DNA from: an uncultured Eubacteriaceae bacterium
Lineage (GTDB): Bacteria > Bacillota > Clostridia > Eubacteriales > Anaerofustaceae
Direction of reading: 5' to 3'
DNA: 5,063 nucleotides
NCBI GenBank assembly: GCA_947058225.1
Contig: CAMSGF010000081.1
Span: 1-5,063, forward strand
The notes below the pieces were generated by a model. It did not search any database and had not been told where the DNA came from. It saw only the letters and a list, made by a program, of their open reading frames with translations. Both the position numbers and the translations under genes were made by a program. Positions 1 to 5,063 of this stretch are shown in pieces. How positions within the stretch are numbered: the first letter of the stretch is position 1; each line of letters begins with the position of its first letter.

Positions 1-56
1 GAACGGGGATCCAGCTTCCCGACCACTTTCCGCTTCTGTTATTCAGCTTCAAAGTT

Positions 57-77
57 CAGGCGATTTAAAATCGCCTG
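57..77. repeat. Perfect 10-bp inverted repeat, hairpin arm 1
   Basis: CAGGCGATTT at 57-66 and AAATCGCCTG at 68-77 are exact reverse complements around the single base at 67. In a real hairpin the central A/T bases would open to form the loop, leaving a GC-rich stem of about six or seven pairs. No T-run follows on either strand, so it is not a typical intrinsic terminator. Confidence 0.8.
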
Positions 78-80
78 TCA

Positions 81-102
81 GTGAAGTGCTAAAGCACTTC
101 AC
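81..102. repeat. Perfect 10-bp inverted repeat, hairpin arm 2
   Basis: GTGAAGTGCT at 81-90 and AGCACTTCAC at 93-102 are exact reverse complements with only AA between them. The terminal pairs next to the AA would open to make a usable loop. It follows arm 1 after three bases. The flank at 103-113 is C/G-rich rather than a T-run, which argues against a terminator function. Confidence 0.8.
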
Positions 103-123
103 CCGCCGCCCGCCTGAATAACC

Positions 124-157
124 AAACAAAAAAGGCTTTCAAAACAATGAAAGCCTT
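124..157 (-). terminator. Rho-independent terminator of the liv-MATE operon
   Basis: On the minus strand a 9-bp perfect stem, AAGGCTTTC pairing with GAAAGCCTT (149-157 with 132-140), closes an 8-base loop at 141-148. It runs straight into TTTTGTTT at 131-124; with the last two T of the stem this makes six consecutive T. It begins 27 bases after the stop codon of the MATE gene. The plus-strand side of the hairpin is followed by ATAATAAC, not a T-run, so it should work in the minus direction only. It is the only convincing terminator in the window, which supports one transcript for all five genes. Confidence 0.9.
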
Positions 158-184
158 ATAATAACTCTTTCCCTAAAGCTTCTC

Positions 185-1588
185 CTATTCCTCACCCATA
201 AGCCCCATTCTCTTATCCATATTTTTCATCGTACTTATAAGCCACACGATGCAAACTATAAATGACACTCCCTCAGCTATAACAAACGCATACCAAAAAG
301 CATTAACTCCGTATTTATTCGCAAGCACATACGCACATGGAAGTAACACAATTAACTGCCTTAAAAATGAAATAATCATACTTTTAAACCCATCTCCGAT
401 AGACTGGAAAAAGGTCCCAAACATTATTCCAAACGCAGCAAGAACAAAACTTAAACTTATAGTCTTTAAAGCCTGAACTCCTATTTGCATCATTTCAGCA
501 TCCGCATTAAATAGCTTTAGGAAAAATTCAGGAAATACCTGAAATAAAAATGTTCCAAAAAGCATAATACAAAAACTTATCATACAAGAAACCTTTAACG
601 CTTCAAACATTCTCTTTTTTATCTTCGCTCCGTAATTATACCCTATTACAGGAAGTGTTCCCTGTGATAAACCAAACACAGGCATAAATATAAATGACTG
701 AAGTTTATAATAAATACCAAGCACAGACACAGCGACAAGTGAAAACTTCGCCAATATAAAATTAAGCCCTGTCACTAAAAATGAGCCGATAGCCTGCATT
801 ATCATAGATGGTACACCTACGATAAATATCTCTTTTAATATGGTAGAATTAAACCTAAAGCCTTTCATATTAATCGTAACAGTATGCTCCTTTTTATAAA
901 GGACATACATTATATATATCCCGGAAACTATCTGCCCCAAAACTGTCGCAAGGGCAGCTCCTGCTATACCAAAATGAGGCATTCCAAACATACCAAATAT
1001 TAAAATCGGGTCTAAAACTATATTTACGACTGCACCGACAAGCTGTGTGGTCATAGGATGAATCATATCTCCTGTTGCCTGAAGAAGCCTTCCTCCGACA
1101 ATACTCAAAAATGCACCTATAGACATAGTACAGCATATAATTAAATACCACGTACACATAGACACAACTTCTTTATCAGTGGTAAAAATTTCAGCAAAAA
1201 CTCTCGAACCAAATAAACCTATAAACAAAAAAATAATCCATCCTATGACGGATAGTGCTATCCCATGATTTGCAGCCATATCCGCTCTTTTTTGGTCCTT
1301 TGCTCCAAGCAAACGACTGATTAGAGATGCAACGCCGACTCCTGTTCCAACAGAAACAGAAACCATCAACATCTGTATCGGAAATGCAATGGAAACCGCA
1401 CTAAGTGCTTTTTGCGACTCCATAGCAACAAAAATTGAATCAACAACATTATAAAGAGCCTGCACCAACATAGAAACCATTGCAGGCATACTCATGGACA
1501 ATATTAACCTACCCATTGGGGCAGTAGCGAATTTATCATCGCTTCTTTTATTATTTTCTTCTGCTTTTACACCCATTCCCTCAGCCAT
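185..1588 (-). CDS. MATE-family multidrug/toxic-compound efflux transporter
   Basis: A predicted cytoplasmic-membrane exporter of 467 residues, the usual MATE length, with about twelve hydrophobic segments in two similar halves. MATE proteins expel organic cations, drugs or metabolites in exchange for Na+ or H+; the substrate cannot be read here. Family hallmarks visible are QALYNVVDSIFV (about 43-54) in the first membrane segment with Asp50, GTGVGVASLISRLLGAKDQ (81-99), LLQATGDMIHPM (168-179), NIVLDPILIFG (189-199), and in the second half QGTLPVIGYNYGAK (309-322). The first 20 or so residues are hydrophilic. The frame stays open upstream to an ATG at 1621, but ATG 1588 is chosen because GGAGG lies 5 bases before it and it follows the livF stop after one base. 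Another ATG, four codons in, is less well placed. The gene ends the operon and is followed by a terminator. The fold resembles MepA-like firmicute MATEs, but no specific symbol is justified. Confidence 0.93.
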   Translation of the reverse strand: MAEGMGVKAEENNKRSDDKFATAPMGRLILSMSMPAMVSMLVQALYNVVDSIFVAMESQKALSAVSIAFPIQMLMVSVSVGTGVGVASLISRLLGAKDQKRADMAANHGIALSVIGWIIFLFIGLFGSRVFAEIFTTDKEVVSMCTWYLIICCTMSIGAFLSIVGGRLLQATGDMIHPMTTQLVGAVVNIVLDPILIFGMFGMPHFGIAGAALATVLGQIVSGIYIMYVLYKKEHTVTINMKGFRFNSTILKEIFIVGVPSMIMQAIGSFLVTGLNFILAKFSLVAVSVLGIYYKLQSFIFMPVFGLSQGTLPVIGYNYGAKIKKRMFEALKVSCMISFCIMLFGTFLFQVFPEFFLKLFNADAEMMQIGVQALKTISLSFVLAAFGIMFGTFFQSIGDGFKSMIISFLRQLIVLLPCAYVLANKYGVNAFWYAFVIAEGVSFIVCIVWLISTMKNMDKRMGLMGEE

Positions 1589-1589
1589 A

Positions 1590-2297
1590 TTATCCTCCAA
1601 GATACGCCTCTCTGACGTCATCTGACTTCAAAAGTTCTTTAGCATCCCCGCTTTTTACAACCCTTCCCGTTTCCAATATATACGCCCTGTCAGCGATAGA
1701 TAATGCCATATTTGCATTTTGTTCAACTAATAATATTGTCGTTCCTTCATCATTAATCTTCTTTATAATCTTAAAAATTTCCTGCACTATAACAGGTGCA
1801 AGCCCCATAGAAGGCTCATCAAGAAGCATAAGCTTTGGTTTTGCCATTAAAGCCCTTGACATTGCAAGCATCTGCTGTTCCCCTCCGGAAAGCGTTCCTG
1901 CAAGCTGAGCTTTCCTCTCCTTTAAAATCGGGAAAAGCTCATAAATAGTTTCAACATCTTTTTTTATTCCATCTTTATCTTTTCTAAGATACGCTCCAAG
2001 CTCCAAATTTTCATAAACACTCATATCCGCAAAAATTCTTCTTCCCTCAGGAACGTGGGATATACCCATTTTTACGATATTTGTAGCCTTCGCTTTTGTT
2101 ATGTCCTCATCCAAAAATTCAATATTTCCGCTGTATGAAGGAGTTATCCCGGAAATTGCCCTAAGCGTTGAAGTCTTTCCCGCACCGTTAGAGCCGATAA
2201 GCGTTATTATTTCCCCCTCGTTTATCTCAAGAGAAACGTCTTTTAAAGCGTGGATTGCACCGTATTTAACATTTAATTTATCTATTTTAAAAAACAT
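1590..2297 (-). CDS. livF: LivF: branched-chain amino acid ABC importer ATPase
   Basis: A cytoplasmic ATPase of 235 residues, close to the usual LivF length, which would pair with LivG on the LivH/LivM channel and power import by ATP hydrolysis. Motifs in order are Walker A GSNGAGKTS (35-43), a Q-loop region of the LivF type with VPEGRRIF (82-89), ABC signature LSGGEQQ (136-142), Walker B LMLLDEP (156-162) and switch region LLVEQNA (189-195). Gln193 stands where most ABC ATPases have His; this and the Glu in VPEGR are normal for LivF. The C-terminus AYLGG is also typical. ATG 2297 is preferred to ATG 2306, which abuts the Shine-Dalgarno sequence with no spacing. The livG stop ends one base upstream, so translation is probably coupled. 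Related HAAT systems import other amino acids or amides, so the substrate is inferred from the family only. Confidence 0.95.
   Translation of the reverse strand: MFFKIDKLNVKYGAIHALKDVSLEINEGEIITLIGSNGAGKTSTLRAISGITPSYSGNIEFLDEDITKAKATNIVKMGISHVPEGRRIFADMSVYENLELGAYLRKDKDGIKKDVETIYELFPILKERKAQLAGTLSGGEQQMLAMSRALMAKPKLMLLDEPSMGLAPVIVQEIFKIIKKINDEGTTILLVEQNANMALSIADRAYILETGRVVKSGDAKELLKSDDVREAYLGG
1594..1598 (-). promoter_or_regulatory. Ribosome binding site of the MATE gene, inside livF
   Basis: GGAGG on the minus strand lies 5 bases before ATG 1588. It is formed by the last two glycine codons (GGA GGA) of livF, just before its TAA. It sits within the extra eleven codons of the longer frame starting at 1621, which argues that those codons are not translated as part of the MATE protein. 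Confidence 0.8.
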
Positions 2298-2298
2298 A

Positions 2299-3081
2299 CT
2301 ATACATCCTCCCCTAAATAAGCCTCGATTACTCTTTTGTCATTTTTAATTTCATTTGGTTCGCCTTTTGCAATAATTGTTCCAAAGTCAAGAACGTATAT
2401 TCTCTCACATAAATTCATCACAAACTTCATATCGTGTTCAATTAAAATTATCGTAAGTTCATACTTATCCCTTAAATCTCTTATTAACCTTGAAAGCTCT
2501 TCCGTTTCACTCGGGTTCATTCCCGCAGCAGGCTCGTCCAAAAACACAACACTCGCCCCCGTTGCAACCGCTCTTGCAATCTCAAGTTTTCTTTGTTCAC
2601 CATAAGGAAGATTATCCGCAAGCTCGTCCTTTTTTTCATCAAGGCCGACAAATTTCAAAATATTAATCGCATTTTCATAGAATAATTCTTCATTTTCTCT
2701 GTAAGATTTTGTTCTGAAAATTGCTGAAAACAAACTGTATTTACATCTCTTGTGCATAGCAATTCTTAAATTATCAAGAACGCTTAGCTCTTTAAATAAT
2801 CTTATATTCTGAAATGTCCTGCTTATTCCAAAACTGCTGGTTATATAAGGCTTTAAGCCATTTATCTTGATTAAATCTCCGGTTTCCTGATTTTTTAACT
2901 CAATCTTTCCGCTGGTTGGAGTATATACCCCTGTTAAAAGGTTAAAAATCGTTGTTTTCCCCGCTCCGTTTGGACCGATAAGACCTATAAGCTCACCCTT
3001 TTCAACCTCTATATCGACGTGAGAAACGGCTTGCAGACCACCAAAATTTTTAGTTAAATCTTTTACATTTAATATAGCCAT
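2299..3081 (-). CDS. livG: LivG: branched-chain amino acid ABC importer ATPase
   Basis: A cytoplasmic ATPase of 260 residues, near the usual LivG length, forming the nucleotide-binding pair with LivF. Motifs in order are Walker A GPNGAGKTT (36-44), Q-loop ISRTFQNIRLF (86-96, Gln91), the LivG-type signature LPYGEQRKLEIARA (158-171, with LPYGE in place of LSGGQ, normal for this subfamily), Walker B VVFLDEP (178-184), GMNPSE (187-192) and the switch His216 in LIEHDM. The tail VIEAYLGED (251-259) is the short C-terminal segment seen in branched-chain amino acid transporter ATPases. The start at ATG 3081 has GAGG 8 bases upstream and lies three bases past the livM stop. The gene lies between livM and livF, the standard order. 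All catalytic motifs are intact, so it should be active. Confidence 0.96.
   Translation of the reverse strand: MAILNVKDLTKNFGGLQAVSHVDIEVEKGELIGLIGPNGAGKTTIFNLLTGVYTPTSGKIELKNQETGDLIKINGLKPYITSSFGISRTFQNIRLFKELSVLDNLRIAMHKRCKYSLFSAIFRTKSYRENEELFYENAINILKFVGLDEKKDELADNLPYGEQRKLEIARAVATGASVVFLDEPAAGMNPSETEELSRLIRDLRDKYELTIILIEHDMKFVMNLCERIYVLDFGTIIAKGEPNEIKNDKRVIEAYLGEDV
2307..2313 (-). promoter_or_regulatory. Ribosome binding site of livF, inside livG
   Basis: GGGGAGG on the minus strand overlaps the last codons of livG (GGG GAG GAT). ATG 2306 follows it with no spacer, whereas ATG 2297 follows after 9 bases. This supports starting livF at 2297 and dropping three residues (Met-Tyr-Ser) from the longest frame. 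Confidence 0.75.
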
Positions 3082-3084
3082 ATC

Positions 3085-4086
3085 TTATTCCTCACTTTCA
3101 CCTAATTTTTTCTTCTTTAAAGAAAACATATTTCTAAGTTTTACAAAGAAAGGAGTTTCTCCCGATTTAATAAGCATAATCGCAACAAGAAGTATAGCAT
3201 ATAAAATCATTCTAAGTTCAGAAAATTCCTGAAGTGCGAATGACACAATATCAAGGACAATCGCCGCTATGATAGTTCCGTTAATATTGCCAAGTCCGCC
3301 TAAAACAACTATCATAAGTATATCTATAGACTTCATAAAACCAAAGTTTTTAGGCTGAATAACGCCTACGTATCCTGAATACAACGCTCCGCCTATCCCG
3401 GCAAAAAACGTTCCGACAACAAAAGCGAATATCTTTGACTTTGTTATGTTAATACCCATTGATTCTGCTGCAATCTCATCTTCCCTAACTGCAACACAGG
3501 CTCTCCCGTAAGATGATTTTAATATATTATTAATTACAAAATAAGTTATAAATAAACAAATGAATACAAATTCAAACTTTGAATATAGCTTAATTCCTGA
3601 AAGTCCGCCCGCTCCGCCTAAAATGGCAGGGTCTATATTTTGAATCGTTATTCTTATAATTTCACCAAGTCCAAGAGTTGCTATTGCCAAATAGTCCCCT
3701 TTAAGTCTAAGGGTTGGAATACCGATTAAAAATCCTAAAAACGCTGCGGCAATTCCACCTAAAACAGTTCCGACAAGCACCATAACAAATGATGAAGAAA
3801 CTTTTAACACTAACATCGCCGCTATATACGCACCTATCGCCATAAACCCTGCATGACCGAGTGAAAACTGTCCTGTTATACCGGTTATGAAATTAAGTCC
3901 GAGTGCCAAAACAATATCTATACAGATTTTAATTACAATAGTTTTATAAAAAGGTGTTATAACTCCCACAGACATAAGCAGTTCAATAGCAATGAATACT
4001 ATTAAAAACATAAGAAAATCGTATTTATTTTCTGATATGCCAAGAACTCTGCCTGGTTTTATATCAATATTTTTCTTCTTTTTCAT
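3085..4086 (-). CDS. livM: LivM: branched-chain amino acid ABC importer permease
   Basis: An integral membrane permease of 333 residues that would form the translocation channel with LivH. After a basic start (four Lys at 2-5) come multiple hydrophobic segments typical of the BPD_transp_2 family. Recognisable blocks are GLNFITGITGQFSLGHAGF (63-81) leading into MAIGAY, RLKGDYLAIATLGLGEIIR (127-145), the probable cytoplasmic coupling segment GRACVAVREDEIAAESMGI (194-212) that should contact the ATPases, and VLGGLGNINGTIIAA (261-275). The tail is charged, with KKKK followed by GESEE. It is shorter than the enterobacterial LivM, which carries extra N-terminal segments, but normal for Gram-positive versions. 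ATG 4086 is preceded by AGGAGG at a spacing of 7 bases, and that site overlaps the livH stop codon. No frameshift or damaged motif is seen. Confidence 0.95.
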   Translation of the reverse strand: MKKKKNIDIKPGRVLGISENKYDFLMFLIVFIAIELLMSVGVITPFYKTIVIKICIDIVLALGLNFITGITGQFSLGHAGFMAIGAYIAAMLVLKVSSSFVMVLVGTVLGGIAAAFLGFLIGIPTLRLKGDYLAIATLGLGEIIRITIQNIDPAILGGAGGLSGIKLYSKFEFVFICLFITYFVINNILKSSYGRACVAVREDEIAAESMGINITKSKIFAFVVGTFFAGIGGALYSGYVGVIQPKNFGFMKSIDILMIVVLGGLGNINGTIIAAIVLDIVSFALQEFSELRMILYAILLVAIMLIKSGETPFFVKLRNMFSLKKKKLGESEE

Positions 4087-4097
4087 CTGCGTTCCTC

Positions 4098-4973
4098 CTA
4101 TACCTTTTCGTTTGTCTTTTTACCTAAAAGTCCGGTAGGCTTAACGATTAAAATGATAATAAGAATTACAAAAGCAGCCGCATCTTTATACGCACTGGAT
4201 ATGTATCCTCCGACCATCGTTTCTATAAAGCCTAATAAAACACCGCCTGTTATGGCTCCCGGAATACTTCCTATTCCGCCAAAAACCGCCGCAACAAACG
4301 CTTTTATTCCAGGCTGCATTCCCATAAGAGGATTCGCCGTAAACATCGCACCGTACATAACGCCTGCAACAGCCGCCAAAGCCGAACCTATAAGAAATGT
4401 AAGGGAAATGGACTTATCAACACTTATACCCATAAGCTGTGCAGCATCTTGGTCTGATGATGCTGCTCTTATCGCCTTTCCAAGCTTCGTCTTTTTAATT
4501 ACAAACTGAAGAATCACCATCAAGACAACAGTGATAGCCGCTGCTAAAAGCTTATCGCTGGATAATATAATTCCATGAAACTTAAATGTTCCAAATCCAA
4601 AAAATCCCGCAGGATAATTCCTTACATTTGCTCCAAAAAAGTACATCATGGTATATTCCAATAAGAAACTCACTCCTATCGCAGTAATAAGAAGTGTAAT
4701 TCTTTCCGCATTCCTAAGAGGTCTGTATGCAACTTTTTCAATGACAACACCTAAAATAGCACAGACCACGACGGCCATAAGTGTAGAAGGTATAAACCCA
4801 AGGTCCATACTTGAACCAAGCAAACCTACATATGCTCCTATCATAAGAATATCGCAGTGAGCAAAGTTAATTAAATTCATTATCCCATAAATCATCGTAT
4901 ACCCAAGCGCAATTAACGCATAAATGCTCCCAAGTGACAATCCGTTAATAACCTGTTGTATAAATTGTGCCAT
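4098..4973 (-). CDS. livH: LivH: branched-chain amino acid ABC importer permease
   Basis: An integral membrane permease of 291 residues, the usual LivH length, and partner of LivM. Family blocks are GLSLGSIYALIALGYTMIYG (11-30), NLINFAHCDILMIGAY (33-48), EKVAYRPLRNAERITLLITA (79-98), the coupling segment GKAIRAASSDQDAAQLMGI (165-183) and AAVFGGIGSIPGAITGG (228-244). The residue after NFAH is Cys40, where I expect Gly in most LivH proteins. The frame opens upstream with a TTG at 4976, but ATG 4973 is chosen because AGGAGG lies 7 bases before it. It is the first gene of the operon within the window, and livM follows after 11 bases. The substrate-binding protein gene usually found nearby is not in view. 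Leucine, isoleucine and valine are the likely cargo by family, but other amino acids or amides are possible. Confidence 0.95.
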   Translation of the reverse strand: MAQFIQQVINGLSLGSIYALIALGYTMIYGIMNLINFAHCDILMIGAYVGLLGSSMDLGFIPSTLMAVVVCAILGVVIEKVAYRPLRNAERITLLITAIGVSFLLEYTMMYFFGANVRNYPAGFFGFGTFKFHGIILSSDKLLAAAITVVLMVILQFVIKKTKLGKAIRAASSDQDAAQLMGISVDKSISLTFLIGSALAAVAGVMYGAMFTANPLMGMQPGIKAFVAAVFGGIGSIPGAITGGVLLGFIETMVGGYISSAYKDAAAFVILIIILIVKPTGLLGKKTNEKV

Positions 4974-4979
4974 CAAATT

Positions 4980-4986
4980 CCCTCCT
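4980..4986 (-). promoter_or_regulatory. Ribosome binding site of livH
   Basis: AGGAGGG on the minus strand, a near-perfect Shine-Dalgarno sequence, is followed by AATTTG and then ATG 4973. The alternative TTG at 4976 would sit only three bases from its end, so the ATG is the better start. Confidence 0.85.
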
Positions 4987-5063
4987 CTTTTTGATAAAAA
5001 GTATATAAAGTAGATGCTTAATGCGATATATTACATATATAGTTTTAAAAAATCTATTTTATA
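4987..5063 (-). promoter_or_regulatory. AT-rich leader upstream of livH; no clear promoter
   Basis: This stretch has no supportable coding frame and is very AT-rich. On the minus strand TATACT (5005-5000) matches a -10 box at five of six positions, but nothing resembling TTGACA lies 16 to 18 bases upstream of it. A short inverted repeat, ATATAT-TAC-ATATAT, lies at 5026-5040 and may be only a consequence of composition. There is no T-box, riboswitch or terminator that I can recognise. The region may contain the operon promoter, or it may be a spacer after an upstream gene such as a substrate-binding protein. Confidence 0.3.

Larger units (their letters stand above)
38..122. repeat. Compact palindromic element: outer stem enclosing two hairpins
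   Basis: Seen directly: GTTATTCAG at 38-46 is the exact reverse complement of CTGAATAAC at 114-122. The interval between them holds two further perfect inverted repeats (57-77 and 81-102) three bases apart, so either strand could fold as a stem carrying two hairpin arms. Positions 103-113 are an unpaired run of C and G. The stretch is far richer in GC than the neighbouring genes and has no supportable coding frame. It lies just beyond the operon terminator. It could be a dispersed intergenic repeat or miniature mobile element, or a structured RNA. The unusual composition continues to the left edge, so the element may extend outside the window. The inverted repeats are certain; the biological identity is unknown. 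Confidence 0.6.

Noticed and set aside
38..122. CRISPR array or tRNA-like cloverleaf
   Set aside because: There are no regularly spaced direct repeats with spacers, and no tRNA landmarks such as a T-loop TTCRA sequence with an anticodon stem of the right geometry and an acceptor end.
894..1157. 87-codon minus-strand open frame inside the MATE gene
   Set aside because: It lies wholly within the MATE coding region in another frame; the composition is rich in Cys, Tyr, Arg and Ser without domain character, and no ribosome binding site stands out.
1589..1621. Longer MATE N-terminus from ATG 1621
   Set aside because: It would overlap livF by 32 bases, and the strong GGAGG lies inside these codons, correctly spaced for ATG 1588 instead.
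1656..1748. LivF Gln193 in the usual switch His position and Glu in the Q-loop region as catalytic defects
   Set aside because: VEQNA and VPEGR are the normal LivF forms, so these are subfamily features, not damage.
2566..2610. LivG signature LPYGE instead of LSGGQ as a broken ABC motif
   Set aside because: LPYGxQR is the characteristic LivG version of the signature.
4153..4509. 118-codon plus-strand open frame opposite livH
   Set aside because: It is antisense to a strongly recognised permease and shows no family motif; long antisense frames are expected opposite hydrophobic membrane protein genes.
5000..5005. TATACT as the -10 box of a livH promoter
   Set aside because: The match is good, but in such AT-rich DNA it is expected by chance, and no -35 box is found at 16 to 18 bases spacing, so it is not listed as a promoter in its own right.
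5026..5040. ATATAT-TAC-ATATAT inverted repeat as an operator
   Set aside because: It consists only of alternating A and T apart from the centre, does not resemble a CodY or other operator known to me, and fits low-complexity sequence.

Overview
The window carries five genes, all on the minus strand and packed head to tail, so it reads right to left. In transcription order they are livH (permease), livM (permease), livG (ATPase) and livF (ATPase), which form a branched-chain amino acid type ABC importer (HAAT family), followed by a MATE-family efflux transporter. The junctions are only 1 to 11 bases wide, every gene has its own strong purine-rich Shine-Dalgarno sequence, and one clear Rho-independent terminator follows the last gene. 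This is best read as one transcription unit that enters from beyond the right edge and stops at about position 124.

The organism is probably a low-GC Gram-positive bacterium, most likely a member of the Clostridia. The genes are AT-rich (hand counts of single 60-base lines give about 20 to 42% GC), the ribosome binding sites are GGAGG-type throughout, and the proteins look like firmicute versions of their families. No species can be named from the window alone.

Layout: positions 1-122 are a non-coding stretch that is clearly richer in GC (62 of the first 120 bases). Positions 38-122 contain nested and tandem perfect inverted repeats. Positions 124-157 are the operon terminator. Positions 185-1588 encode the MATE exporter, 1590-2297 livF, 2299-3081 livG, 3085-4086 livM and 4098-4973 livH. 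Positions 4974-5063 are an AT-rich leader holding the livH ribosome binding site. For livH, livF and the MATE gene, the longest possible reading frame begins upstream of the likely real start, and the ribosome binding site decides the start in each case.

Function: LivH and LivM would form the membrane channel and LivG and LivF would power it by ATP hydrolysis. The extracytoplasmic substrate-binding protein (LivK/LivJ type), which sets specificity, is not in the window and probably lies beyond the right edge or elsewhere. The MATE protein would export a substrate using an ion gradient. Its place at the end of an importer operon is the most interesting genetic feature, and the palindromic element past the terminator is the most interesting non-coding one. 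I see no convincing undescribed multi-gene system here.
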